Assembly: GCF_051251565.1 (NCBI RefSeq)
Contig: NZ_JBPOFB010000011.1
Span: 1 to 64,000, forward strand
DNA length: 64,000 nucleotides
Source: Marivita sp051251565
GTDB lineage: Bacteria > Pseudomonadota > Alphaproteobacteria > Rhodobacterales > Rhodobacteraceae
Direction of reading: 5' to 3'
Under the pieces are notes generated by a model that was not told the DNA's origin, made no database searches, and saw nothing but the letters and a program-made list of their open reading frames with translations. Shown here piece by piece: positions 43,853 through 52,767 of the stretch (positions are counted from its first letter, which is position 1; the number at the start of each line of letters is the position of its first letter). The position numbers and the translations under genes are program-made.

Positions 43853-45670
43853 ATGGGAACCGATTTTTTCCGCAAACAGCGCCTCGGCCTCGCGGCAATG
43901 GCACTCGCGCTTAGCGCGCATGCAGGCGCCGCAGAGCCACAACACGGCATAGCTATGTATGGCGACCCCGCGTTACCACCGGATTTTGTGTCCCTGCCCT
44001 ATGCGAACCCGGACGCACCCAAGGGCGGACGCATCGTTACCGGAGAGACGGGCAGCTTTGACAGCCTGAACCCGCACATCCCCAAAGGCTCGACCCCATG
44101 GCAGCTTCGGTTTCTTGCCTACGAAAGCCTCATGGGCCGCAACTACGACGAACCGTTCACGCTCTACGGGCTGCTCGCCGAATCGATTGAGGTCGGAGAG
44201 AATCGCGAATGGGTGGAATTTGTCCTGCGCGAAGAGGCGAAGTTCTCGGACGGCACGCCGCTGACGGTCGAAGATGTGATGTGGTCCTACGAGGTGCTGG
44301 GCACTGTCGGCCACCCCCGCTATCACGGCGCATGGCGCAAGATCGCGTCGATGGAACAAACCGGGCCGCGCAGCATCCGCTTTACGTTCAACGAACAAGA
44401 TCCCGAAATGGCGCTGCTCATCGGCATGCGGCCGATCCTGAAAAAGGCCCAGTGGGAGGGCAAGGATTTCGCTGCTTCCGGCATTGATGAGGTGCCCATA
44501 ACCACGGCCCCATACGTGATCGACGATTTTGAAGCGGGCCGCTTTGTCAGCCTTAGGCGCCATCCCGACTATTGGGGGCAGGACGTCAATTTCATGCGCG
44601 GGCAGGCCAATCTTGATGAAATCCGCCTTGAATTTTACGGCGACGGCACTGCGATGTTCGAGGCCTTCAAGGCAGGCGCGCTGAACTCCAGCCGCGAATT
44701 CAACGCCGAGAAGTGGGACACCCAATACGATTTCCCCGCCATCGACAGCGGCGATGTGGTGAAATCCGTGATCCCGCATGAACGCCCCTCGGGCATCACC
44801 GGCTTCGTGATGAACACCCGCCGCGAAGCATTCCGCGACTGGCGAGTGCGAGATGCCATGATGCATGCATTCAATTTCGAATTTATCAACGAAACCATGA
44901 CTGGCTCCAAACAGCCGCGCATCACGTCCTATTTCTCGAACTCGGTTCTGGGAATGCAGGAAGGTCAGGCAGAAGGCCGTGTGCGGGAATTGCTGGAACC
45001 CTTCGCCGACACGCTTTTGCCGGGCGCCCTTGAAGGATATGCCTTGCCCGTCAGTGACGGCGCCGAACGCAACCGGGGCAACATCCGCACAGCCATCGCA
45101 TTGATGGAGGACGCGGGCTACACCATTGAAGAAGGTGTGATGACCCGCCCCGACGGCAGGCCCTTCACGTTTGAAATCGTGCTCAGTCAGGGCAGCTCGG
45201 AAAACGAGTCGATCATTGACCTGTTTACACAATCGCTTGAACGTATGGGCATCGCGCCGATCATCACCACGATCGACAGCGCACAATATACAGAACGCAC
45301 CAACACTTATGATTTCGACATGACAGACTATCGTCGCGGCCTGTCGCTCAGTCCCGGCAATGAACAACGGCTTTACTGGGGCTGTGACGGGGTCGAAGCG
45401 CCAGGCTCGCGCAACCTGATGGGCATGTGTTCGCCTGCGGCAGAACAGATGATTGCTGAGATTCTCAATTCGCAGTCCCGAGACGACTTTATCGCCGCCA
45501 CACGCGCGCTGGACCGGGTACTGACCACCGGGCGCTACGTCATACCGATCTACCAATGGAACATCAGCCGTATCGCCCATGCCAAGGAATTGAAATTCCC
45601 GGCATACTTGCCAATCTACGGGGACTGGATCGGTTGGCAGCCAGATGTGTGGTGGTGGGAAGAGGAGTGA
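43853..45670 (+). CDS. Oligopeptide-type extracellular solute-binding protein (YejA-like)
   Basis: A 605-residue family 5 binding protein with a Sec signal (about 1-27, LGLAAMALALSAHAGAA). The opening GIAMYGDPALPPDFVSLPYANPDAPKGG in part and SFDSLNPHIPKG resemble YejA, the binding protein of the YejABEF microcin C/peptide importer. The C-terminal WQPDVWWWEEE is also typical. No yejB, yejE or yejF gene follows, so the partner permease lies elsewhere. ATG 43853 has weak ribosome signal. Confidence 0.88.
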   Translation: MGTDFFRKQRLGLAAMALALSAHAGAAEPQHGIAMYGDPALPPDFVSLPYANPDAPKGGRIVTGETGSFDSLNPHIPKGSTPWQLRFLAYESLMGRNYDEPFTLYGLLAESIEVGENREWVEFVLREEAKFSDGTPLTVEDVMWSYEVLGTVGHPRYHGAWRKIASMEQTGPRSIRFTFNEQDPEMALLIGMRPILKKAQWEGKDFAASGIDEVPITTAPYVIDDFEAGRFVSLRRHPDYWGQDVNFMRGQANLDEIRLEFYGDGTAMFEAFKAGALNSSREFNAEKWDTQYDFPAIDSGDVVKSVIPHERPSGITGFVMNTRREAFRDWRVRDAMMHAFNFEFINETMTGSKQPRITSYFSNSVLGMQEGQAEGRVRELLEPFADTLLPGALEGYALPVSDGAERNRGNIRTAIALMEDAGYTIEEGVMTRPDGRPFTFEIVLSQGSSENESIIDLFTQSLERMGIAPIITTIDSAQYTERTNTYDFDMTDYRRGLSLSPGNEQRLYWGCDGVEAPGSRNLMGMCSPAAEQMIAEILNSQSRDDFIAATRALDRVLTTGRYVIPIYQWNISRIAHAKELKFPAYLPIYGDWIGWQPDVWWWEEE

Positions 45671-45673
45671 GCC

Positions 45674-45790
45674 ATGCGTGCTTGAGTTTTCATGATCTCG
45701 GTTGTGGGCGCGCTCAGCGCCTGCGCCACGGTTGACGGCATCGGTCAGGACATTTCAACGGCATCCCGCGCCGTTCAGGGGTGGTTCTGA
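45674..45790 (+). pseudogene. Entericidin-type lipoprotein gene interrupted by in-frame TGA
   Basis: The frame from ATG 45674 has a strong ribosome site (GAGGAG) but reads M-R-A-stop (TGA 45683-45685). The same frame then continues as VFMISVVGALSACATVDG and IGQDISTASRAVQGWF-stop. That is a complete entericidin A/B signature: lipobox ALSAC, then C-ATVDGIGQD. Entericidins are 40-50 residue membrane lipoproteins linked to programmed lysis and stress. Either the gene is dead, or translation restarts at ATG 45692 to give 32 residues with a very short signal, or there is a sequencing error. Confidence 0.65.
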
Positions 45791-45908
45791 CGCTGTCCTG
45801 CGACCAAAGTCTGCGGCGTGCTGCCTCATGTGACCGCGCGCCGCTTAGGTGCTCGCGATTCTGTATGCCAAGCTCAATGCTGCGAGGGACGTTTGGAGGA
45901 GCGTCTTG

Positions 45909-46142
45909 ATGAACTGGACGGATATTACAAAGAACTGGCACGCGGCCCTTGCACGGCTCGAAGCCCGGTTTCCTTTGCTGAACAAGGACACGCTGGCTCA
46001 CCCGCCGGAAAGCCTGACAAACCTGTCAGAGCATCTGGCCATCACCCATGATCTGACTGCGCTTGAAGCAACAGAAGAACTGGCAGATTGGCTTTTGATT
46101 GAATCGCTGGCCCGACAAGCAAGCGAAATGGGCCTGCACTAG
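45909..46142 (+). CDS. Small hypothetical protein (77 residues)
   Basis: An acidic-amphipathic small protein, MNWTDITKNWHAALARLEAR at the N terminus and ELADWLLIESLARQASEMGL at the C terminus, predicted mostly helical and cytoplasmic. ATG 45909 has GGAGGAG seven bases upstream, a strong signal that supports it as a true gene. It follows the broken entericidin gene by about 120 bases. I do not recognise a family and give no function. Confidence 0.65.
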   Translation: MNWTDITKNWHAALARLEARFPLLNKDTLAHPPESLTNLSEHLAITHDLTALEATEELADWLLIESLARQASEMGLH

Positions 46143-46146
46143 ACCG

Positions 46147-46770
46147 CTAGGTTTGCAACGAGGTGACCCACAGGATCGTGGCGTCTTCGTCTGACGTGGA
46201 AACCACGTTATGGCCCATCGTCGCGTCGTAATAGGCACTGTCGCCACGACGCATGTCGATGGGTTCATAAAATTCGGTGTAAAGCCGGATCACCCCGGTC
46301 AGCACATATAGAAATTCCTCGCCGTCATGGCGCACCCAGCCGTCGAACTCATCCATCGACCGGGCCCGCACCCGCGCGCGGTAAGGCAACATCTGTTTCT
46401 TGGTCAGCGTTTCCGCCAAAAGTTCGTGTTCATATGTGGTTGTGGCATGATGTTGACCCTTTCCGTTAAGGGTCATCACCATCCGGCCATTGACTTTTTC
46501 GCGCTGCGGCGGCGTGAATAGCTGCGGCACGCCGATCTGTAGGCCCACGGCCAATTTCTTGAGCGCGTCATATGTCGGAGACATCTGGCCGTTTTCGATC
46601 TTCGACAAAGTGGATCGCGCCAGTCCTGCCTGCTGCGCCGCCTGTTCCAGCGTCCAGTTCCGCGCCTTGCGCAGATCCCGCACCCGCTCGCCAAGGTTCA
46701 ATGGCTCGGGTTGGTCATGAGCGCCGGTGTCACGCGCAATGCGAATGAGGTTTTTGGGATCATCTGACAT
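46147..46770 (-). CDS. XRE-family regulator with cupin sensor domain
   Basis: A 207-residue regulator. The helix-turn-helix (about 25-85) reads LGERVRDLRKARNWTLEQAA then AGLARSTLSKIENGQMSPT. A cupin_2 barrel follows (about 120-200; GEEFLYVLTGVIRLYTE, DMRRGDSAYYDA, GHNVVS). This layout (SutR/PuuR/HipB-like) senses a small metabolite. It is divergent from the acyl-CoA ligase gene across 78 bases and probably controls that gene. ATG 46770; the longer frame is not coding. Confidence 0.88.
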   Translation of the reverse strand: MSDDPKNLIRIARDTGAHDQPEPLNLGERVRDLRKARNWTLEQAAQQAGLARSTLSKIENGQMSPTYDALKKLAVGLQIGVPQLFTPPQREKVNGRMVMTLNGKGQHHATTTYEHELLAETLTKKQMLPYRARVRARSMDEFDGWVRHDGEEFLYVLTGVIRLYTEFYEPIDMRRGDSAYYDATMGHNVVSTSDEDATILWVTSLQT

Positions 46771-46848
46771 AGGCCTGTCTATAATCACAGCCCACGCCCC
46801 TCGCAACCGACGCTTGCGACGGCGGGCATTGCGTCCTACGCCTGTGCA

Positions 46849-48357
46849 ATGACGCCACTTTCCGCCCAATGCCCCTATCCGCCCTGCCCGCAGAATTTCA
46901 ATCTGGCCGCGCATGTGCTGGCTGCGGCCGAACGCGTGCCCGACAAGATCGCGCTCGCAATTGTGAAACCCACGGGCGCACAGCGGTGGAGCTATGGGCG
47001 GCTCAGGCAATCGGTGCTGGGCTGTGCAACCGGGTTGTTGAACAGCGGATTGAAACCCGGGGACCGTCTACTCATGCGGGTTGGCAATGTGGTCGAGTTT
47101 CCCGTGGCCTATCTTGCCGCGATTGCGGCAGGCATCATCCCGATCCCGACTTCAGCGCAACTGACCGAACCGGAGGTTAGGGTGCTCATGGACATGACTG
47201 CCCCGGCGGCTGTCTTGCATGACGGGGAAACGGCCTGTCCAGCAAACGCACACGTGATCGCCACGTCCCGGATGTCCGAATGGTACGGTTTGGCACCGGC
47301 CCGCTTTGATCTGGGCGACCCAAACCGCCTTGCCTATATCATTTTCACCTCGGGCACCTCTGGTACTCCCCGTGCCGTGTGCCATGCCCACCGCGCCATC
47401 TGGGCGCGCGGCATGATGATGGAAGGCTGGTACGGCCTGACCGAGACCGACCGCCTGATGCATGCGGGCGCGTTCAACTGGACCTATACGCTGGGCACCG
47501 GGTTGCTTGATCCCTGGACCAAAGGCGCGACTGCCCTGATCCCGGCGCAGGGTGTAGAACACGGGCAAATATCACTGCTCCTGAAACGCCATGAAGCCAC
47601 GATTTTCGCAGCAGCACCGGGCGTTTACCGCCACATCCTAAAGTCCGGCGCATTGGACCTGCCCAATCTGCGCCACGGCCTGTCTGCGGGTGAAAAGCTG
47701 CCTGCATCCCTCCGCGACGCATGGCAGCGCGCCACGGGCGCACGCGTCTATGAGGCGTTCGGCATGTCCGAATGCTCAACCTTCATCTCAAGCGCGCCCG
47801 GATCGCCCGAGCTTTCTCCTGAAAGCCTTGGCTGGCCGCAACCCGGTCGGAACGTGGCAATTCTGGGCGATGCCGGTCCTGTCCCCATGGGGACACCAGG
47901 CATCATTGGCATTCACCACTCTGACCCAGGCTTGATGTTGGGCTATCTGGACCAACCGAAAGAGACATCCGCACGGTTCCAAGGTGATTGGTTTTTGACT
48001 GGAGACGTTGGAGAAGCCACAGAAAACAACGATATACTTTATCACGGCAGGTCCGACGACATGATGAACGCAGGCGGGTTTCGCGTCAGCCCGATCGAGG
48101 TGGAAGCAGCGCTTCTCACCCATCCTGACATCCATGAAGTCGGCGTGACCGATATCGAAATCAAACCCGACACGCGCATAATTGCAGCATACTATGTCGC
48201 CGACACCGAGATCGACCAAGACAGCCTTGATGCGTTTGCCGCGCAACAGCTTGCCCGGTACAAACAACCGCGCCTTTACAAACGGTTACACGCCTTGCCG
48301 CGCAACGCGAACAACAAGCTTTTGCGCCGCGCGTTGCCCGATCACCCCGGTGCATGA
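46849..48357 (+). CDS. AMP-dependent synthetase/ligase (acyl-CoA ligase family)
   Basis: A 502-residue ANL-superfamily enzyme resembling benzoate-CoA ligase and acyl-CoA synthetases. The ATP loop is FTSGTSGTPRAV (Arg in place of the common Lys at the end, and no G after it), A5 is YEAFGMSECS, A7 WFLTGDVGE, A8 GRSDDMMNAGGFRVSPIEVE, and the catalytic Lys is in RNANNKLLRR. It activates a carboxylic acid with ATP and CoA; substrate unknown. It is divergent from the XRE-cupin regulator. Confidence 0.87.
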   Translation: MTPLSAQCPYPPCPQNFNLAAHVLAAAERVPDKIALAIVKPTGAQRWSYGRLRQSVLGCATGLLNSGLKPGDRLLMRVGNVVEFPVAYLAAIAAGIIPIPTSAQLTEPEVRVLMDMTAPAAVLHDGETACPANAHVIATSRMSEWYGLAPARFDLGDPNRLAYIIFTSGTSGTPRAVCHAHRAIWARGMMMEGWYGLTETDRLMHAGAFNWTYTLGTGLLDPWTKGATALIPAQGVEHGQISLLLKRHEATIFAAAPGVYRHILKSGALDLPNLRHGLSAGEKLPASLRDAWQRATGARVYEAFGMSECSTFISSAPGSPELSPESLGWPQPGRNVAILGDAGPVPMGTPGIIGIHHSDPGLMLGYLDQPKETSARFQGDWFLTGDVGEATENNDILYHGRSDDMMNAGGFRVSPIEVEAALLTHPDIHEVGVTDIEIKPDTRIIAAYYVADTEIDQDSLDAFAAQQLARYKQPRLYKRLHALPRNANNKLLRRALPDHPGA

Positions 48358-48422
48358 TCGGTTTTCTTATCATTTCCGATGCGATCTGCTAGACCGCGAA
48401 AAAAGACACAAAGGAACAACAC

Positions 48423-49070
48423 ATGGTCAAGCTCGACATCATGTCCGACCCGATTTGCCCGTGGTGCTATATCGGCAAGACCAATCTGGACCGCGCGCTT
48501 GAACAGCGCCCCGATCATCCGTTTCTGATCACATGGCACCCGTTCCAGCTCAACCCTGACATGCCCAAAACCGGCATGGACCGCCGCGAATACCTTGAGA
48601 CCAAGTTTGGCGGCAAGGCTGCCGCCATCAAAGCCTATGCGCCCGTGGTCGAACATGCCGCCAAGTCTGGCTTGAATATCAACTTTGAAGCCATTGAAAA
48701 GACACCGAATACCTTGGATGCGCATCGCCTGATCCACTGGGCCGGGATCGACGGCCACCAGAACGCTGTCGTCGATGCGCTCTTCCAAGCGTATTTTGTC
48801 GATGGTCGCGATATCGGCGATGCCGATGTTCTGGCCGATATTGCAGACGCCTGTGGCATGGATGCCAGCGTTGTTCTGCGTCTTCTTGCCACCGACGAAG
48901 ACCAGCGCGACATCGTAGACCGTGATGCCGCGGCGCGCGGGATGGGGGTCAGTTCTGTGCCCACCTTCATCGTTGCCAGCCAACACGCCGTGCCCGGCGC
49001 GCAGCCGACGGACCTGTGGCTTCAGGTCTTGGACGATCTGGGTCAACAAGGGAATGCTCTGAACGGATGA
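48423..49070 (+). CDS. DsbA-family oxidoreductase (FrnE-like)
   Basis: A 215-residue thioredoxin-fold protein with CPWCYIGK at about 12-19, the motif of FrnE and 2-hydroxychromene-2-carboxylate isomerase relatives. There is no signal peptide, so it is cytoplasmic. The cis-Pro stretch is GVSSVPTFIV. FrnE proteins are cytosolic disulfide isomerases in Deinococcus. AAAGGA precedes ATG 48423. Its stop overlaps the start of the K+ channel gene (ATGA). Confidence 0.9.
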   Translation: MVKLDIMSDPICPWCYIGKTNLDRALEQRPDHPFLITWHPFQLNPDMPKTGMDRREYLETKFGGKAAAIKAYAPVVEHAAKSGLNINFEAIEKTPNTLDAHRLIHWAGIDGHQNAVVDALFQAYFVDGRDIGDADVLADIADACGMDASVVLRLLATDEDQRDIVDRDAAARGMGVSSVPTFIVASQHAVPGAQPTDLWLQVLDDLGQQGNALNG

Positions 49071-49444
49071 CGACGCGGGTGCGCATTGCCACGCTGATAC
49101 TGACCCTTGTGCTGATTGTTGCATCGGGCACGATGTTTTTCCGCTGGGCCGAGGGGTGGAGCTGTCTTGATGCCTATTTCTTCACCGTCGTGACCTTGTC
49201 CACAGTGGGCTATGGCAGCCTTGTTCCTGCAACGGCTCTTGGCAAGATCGGGACAACGGTGTTCATCTTTGTCGGGCTGGGCGTGTTTGCTGTAGCAATT
49301 CAACAGTTTGGCATGTTCGCCATGCGCAAACGCGAAGAGCATGTGGAATGGATCGTCGGACGTCTGGGCAAGCCCGACTCCACCGCCAACACTGACGATG
49401 ATCCGCACGGCAGACCGCCTCCATCGGCGTCACCAAGGCTCTGA
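49067..49444 (+). CDS. Two-helix potassium channel (Ion_trans_2)
   Basis: A 125-residue protein with two helices (about 6-26 and 62-82), a pore loop CLDAYFFTVVTLSTVGYGSL containing the K+ filter TVGYG, and a short cytoplasmic tail. There is no RCK/TrkA domain, so gating is not by a ligand in the same chain. KcsA-like minimal channel; probably tetrameric in the inner membrane. Translationally coupled to the DsbA-like gene. The tail is proline-rich (HGRPPPSASP). Confidence 0.88.
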   Translation: MTTRVRIATLILTLVLIVASGTMFFRWAEGWSCLDAYFFTVVTLSTVGYGSLVPATALGKIGTTVFIFVGLGVFAVAIQQFGMFAMRKREEHVEWIVGRLGKPDSTANTDDDPHGRPPPSASPRL

Positions 49445-49514
49445 CGTCCGGTAGGTCTGTTCCCTTCCCGGTGTTGGTGCTAGGGCTGACCGCATATTTT
49501 CAGGACAGTCCCCC

Positions 49515-50747
49515 ATGCCAAACGCTATGCCGCGCACAGAATTCATCGCCCTGATGGCAATGCTTGCGGCCACGGTGGCGCTGTCCATTGACGCGATGCT
49601 GCCCGCCTTGCAACAGATCGGCGCAGAGCTGACGCCGGACAACCTCAATAATGCGCAATTGATCCTGACCATGTTCGTGTTGGGCATGGGATTGGGCACG
49701 TTTTTCACCGGGCCCTTGTCGGACACGTTTGGACGCAAGCCGGTGATGCTTTGGGGCGCCGTGCTTTATACAGTCAGTGCATATGTGGCGTCCAAGGCAC
49801 AGACGCTTGAGGTTCTGTTGATCGCGCGGGTGTTTCAAGGGCTTGGCGCAGCCGGTCCGCGGGTGGTGGCGATGGCCGTGGTGCGCGATCTTTACATGGG
49901 ACGGGGTATGGCGCAGATCGTTTCATTGATCATGATCATTTTCACGCTCGTTCCGGCCATTGCCCCCTTGCTTGGATCTGTTGTGATCAACGCCTATAGC
50001 TGGCGTGCTGTGTTCTATGGGTTCATGATTTTCTCTGTGATCTCGGCGCTTTGGCTGGCGCTTCGCCTGCCCGAGACCCTGCCCTCCGAGCACCGCCGTC
50101 CGTTCCGCGTGCACAGCTTGCGCAGCGCCGTGGTCGAGATGTTCGTGCACCCGGTCGTACGCCTGTCCATCGTGGTGCAAGGCCTGTGTTTTGCGATGTT
50201 GTTTTCCATGTTGTCCAGTGTGCAACAGATCTACGACATCACCTTTGGCCGCGCCGACAGCTTTGCCCTGTGGTTCGGCTTTGTTGCCGTGGTGGCAGGC
50301 AGTTCGGGCTTTCTGAATGCCAGTCTGGTGATGCGGCTGGGCATGATGTTTCTGGTTCGCGCCATGCTGGTGGTGCAGGTTGGCCTGTCGGCGGTGATGA
50401 TCCTGTTTGGCTATGCAGCGTCCGCCGGGTTTGTGTCGTCAGATCTGTTTTTCGCGTGTTTTGTCATTTGGCAAATCTCGGTCTTCTTTCAGGCGGGCAT
50501 GACGCTGGGCAATCTGGCCGCCATCGCGCAGGAACCGATGGGCCATATTGCCGGCATGGCCGCCAGCGTGATTGGTGCGGTGGCAACGGTGGTGGGTGTT
50601 GCGCTTGCCATTCCTGTCGGGCTTTTGTTCGACGGAACCCCTGTACCGCTGGCCATTGCGATTTTCCTTGAGGCGGCGGCAGCCCTCTGGCTCATGCGGT
50701 TGATGATGCAAGCGGATGCGCAGATGAGCCCCTCACCCATGAATTGA
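49515..50747 (+). CDS. MFS multidrug efflux transporter (Bcr/CflA type)
   Basis: A 410-residue major facilitator with 12 helices. Motif A after helix 2 reads GPLSDTFGRKPVM, the Bcr/CflA signature ALSIDAMLPALQQI lies in helix 1, and motif C-like GSVVINAYSWRAVF in helix 5. It exports drugs or metabolites with protons. It stands alone; ribosome signal is weak. Confidence 0.9.
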   Translation: MPNAMPRTEFIALMAMLAATVALSIDAMLPALQQIGAELTPDNLNNAQLILTMFVLGMGLGTFFTGPLSDTFGRKPVMLWGAVLYTVSAYVASKAQTLEVLLIARVFQGLGAAGPRVVAMAVVRDLYMGRGMAQIVSLIMIIFTLVPAIAPLLGSVVINAYSWRAVFYGFMIFSVISALWLALRLPETLPSEHRRPFRVHSLRSAVVEMFVHPVVRLSIVVQGLCFAMLFSMLSSVQQIYDITFGRADSFALWFGFVAVVAGSSGFLNASLVMRLGMMFLVRAMLVVQVGLSAVMILFGYAASAGFVSSDLFFACFVIWQISVFFQAGMTLGNLAAIAQEPMGHIAGMAASVIGAVATVVGVALAIPVGLLFDGTPVPLAIAIFLEAAAALWLMRLMMQADAQMSPSPMN

Positions 50748-50772
50748 GACGACACCGAAAAGGGACCCTCCA

Positions 50773-51987
50773 ATGTCGAAGATCAAAGTTGAAAACCCGA
50801 TTGTCGAAATGGACGGTGATGAAATGACCCGGATCATCTGGGATTTCATCAAGAAAAAGCTGGTCCTGCCCTATCTGGATGTTGACCTGCTCTATTACGA
50901 TTTGGGCATCGAGGAACGCGACCGCACCAACGACCAGATCACCATTGATGCCGCCGAAAAGACCAAAGAGATCGGTGTTGCCGTCAAATGCGCCACGATC
51001 ACCCCTGACGAGGCCCGGGTCGAAGAATTTGGCCTCAAGCAGATGTGGCGCAGTCCGAATGGCACGATCCGCAACATCCTTGGCGGTGTGATCTTTCGCC
51101 AACCCATTCTGTGCCGCAACGTGCCGCGTCTGGTGCCGGGCTGGACGAAGCCGATTGTTGTGGGACGGCATGCATTTGGCGATCAATACAAAGCGACGGA
51201 TTTCAAATTCCCCGGCGCGGGGAAGTTGACGATGAAATTCGTCGGCGAAGACGGTACGGTGATCGAACGCGAGGTTTATGACGCGCCCTCGGCGGGGGTG
51301 TTCATGTCGATGTATAACCTCGACGCCTCTATCACCGATTTTGCCCGCGCATCGTTGAATTACGGGCTCAACATCGGGTGGCCGGTGTATCTGTCGACCA
51401 AGAACACCATCCTCAAGCAATATGACGGTCGGTTCCTGGAGATTTTCCAGCACATCTACGACACCGAGTTCCGCGACGCGTTTGATGCCAAAGGCATCGA
51501 ATACCAGCACCGTCTGATCGACGACATGGTCGCCTCAGCGCTCAAATGGTCGGGCGGGTTTGTCTGGGCGTGCAAGAACTATGATGGCGACGTGCAATCC
51601 GATACGGTGGCGCAGGGGTTCGGGTCATTGGGCATGATGTCATCCATCCTCATGACACCCGACGGCAAGATCGTTGAGGCCGAAGCCGCACACGGCACTG
51701 TCACCCGTCACTACCGGCAGCATCAGGCGGGCGAACAGACATCCACAAATTCCATCGCATCGATCTACGCCTGGACAGGCGCGCTCAAGCATCGGGCCAA
51801 GCTGGACGAAAACATCAGCCTGCGCGCCTTTGCTGAAACGCTTGAACGGGTTGTGGTCGAAACGGTCGAGGCCGGGTTCATGACCAAGGATCTGGCACTT
51901 CTGGTCGGACCCGAGCAAAGCTGGCTGACCACGATGGGCTTTCTTGAAAAGCTGGATGAACGGCTGAATGCGGCCCTGACGGGCTAA
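50773..51987 (+). CDS. icd: NADP-dependent isocitrate dehydrogenase
   Basis: A 404-residue enzyme of the eukaryote-like homodimeric class. It oxidises isocitrate to 2-oxoglutarate in the TCA cycle. Signatures are MDGDEMTRIIWDFIK, WRSPNGTIRNILGG (substrate Ser/Asn/Arg), KPIVVGRHAFGDQY and the NADP region EAAHGTVTRHYRQHQ. Full length. Confidence 0.97.
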   Translation: MSKIKVENPIVEMDGDEMTRIIWDFIKKKLVLPYLDVDLLYYDLGIEERDRTNDQITIDAAEKTKEIGVAVKCATITPDEARVEEFGLKQMWRSPNGTIRNILGGVIFRQPILCRNVPRLVPGWTKPIVVGRHAFGDQYKATDFKFPGAGKLTMKFVGEDGTVIEREVYDAPSAGVFMSMYNLDASITDFARASLNYGLNIGWPVYLSTKNTILKQYDGRFLEIFQHIYDTEFRDAFDAKGIEYQHRLIDDMVASALKWSGGFVWACKNYDGDVQSDTVAQGFGSLGMMSSILMTPDGKIVEAEAAHGTVTRHYRQHQAGEQTSTNSIASIYAWTGALKHRAKLDENISLRAFAETLERVVVETVEAGFMTKDLALLVGPEQSWLTTMGFLEKLDERLNAALTG

Positions 51988-52039
51988 GGATTTTGGCTTA
52001 GGGCTTGACGGGCAGATAATATGTCATAAGTGCTGACCT

Positions 52040-52660
52040 ATGTTCTTGCTCAGCACCCCACCTGCCGACCGTCATACCCCGCTTGAGGACGTGCAAGGCA
52101 TCCTTATCGGTGCCACTCTCGTGGCGCTGGCGGTGCATCTTCTTGCATCTGCAAGCCTGATGACGGGGCAAATCGCCGGGCTGTCTCTGCTGACCAGCTA
52201 TGTCACAGACCTCAGTTTTGGCGTGATCTTCTTTGTATTCAACCTGCCATTCTACGTGCTCGCTGTGCATCAGATCGGCTGGACTTTCACGCTCAAGACC
52301 TTTGGTGCTGTGGCGGTGATGTCGGTGATGTCCGAACTGCTGCCACTGGTGCTTGATGTGACGATGGTGCACCCGGCGCTTGGCGCGGTGTTGGGTGGCG
52401 TGCTGGCAGGGGTGGGTTTGCTGTCGCTGTTCCGGCATGGGGCCACATTGGGCGGTGTCGGGATTGTAGCGCTGTGGTTGCAGGATGCGCGCGACATTCC
52501 TGCGGGCAATGTGCAACTGGTCTTTGACCTGTTTGTATTTGGCCTTGCAGTGATGCTGTTGCCCTTGGATGTGGTGATCTGGTCGCTCATTGGGGCGGTG
52601 ATCCTGAACCTGATTGTGACGGTCAACCATCGCCGCGACCGCTATGTCGCGCGGTCCTGA
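52040..52660 (+). CDS. YitT family membrane protein
   Basis: A 206-residue protein with about six helices (the first at about 20-40). The family stretch GQIAGLSLLTSYVTDLSFGVIFF corresponds to the G-G-x-G-l/i region of the DUF161/YitT_membrane domain. The large C-terminal DUF2179 domain of the Bacillus members is lacking, as is common in proteobacteria. Function unknown; transport has been proposed for the family. Confidence 0.82.
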   Translation: MFLLSTPPADRHTPLEDVQGILIGATLVALAVHLLASASLMTGQIAGLSLLTSYVTDLSFGVIFFVFNLPFYVLAVHQIGWTFTLKTFGAVAVMSVMSELLPLVLDVTMVHPALGAVLGGVLAGVGLLSLFRHGATLGGVGIVALWLQDARDIPAGNVQLVFDLFVFGLAVMLLPLDVVIWSLIGAVILNLIVTVNHRRDRYVARS

Positions 52661-52690
52661 GCGGCGCAATCCCGACTGACGCGCTGAAAA

Positions 52691-52720
52691 CGACACATTG
52701 TCGCAATTGGCGCAGATTGC
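52691..52720. promoter_or_regulatory. Overlapping inverted repeats upstream of mttB
   Basis: CGACA-CAT-TGTCG (52691-52703) is directly joined to GCAAT-N8-ATTGC (52703-52720). The two dyads lie upstream of the small basic ORF and mttB and could be operators. No regulator can be named. Confidence 0.3.
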
Positions 52721-52767
52721 ACCTGTGATTTTCGCGCAGCATTTCCGTAACAAGACGGAGACAAAAG

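Noticed and set aside
43973..45580. 535-codon minus-strand frame opposite the YejA-like gene
   Set aside because: Shadow frame; the plus strand holds a full-length binding protein with a signal peptide.
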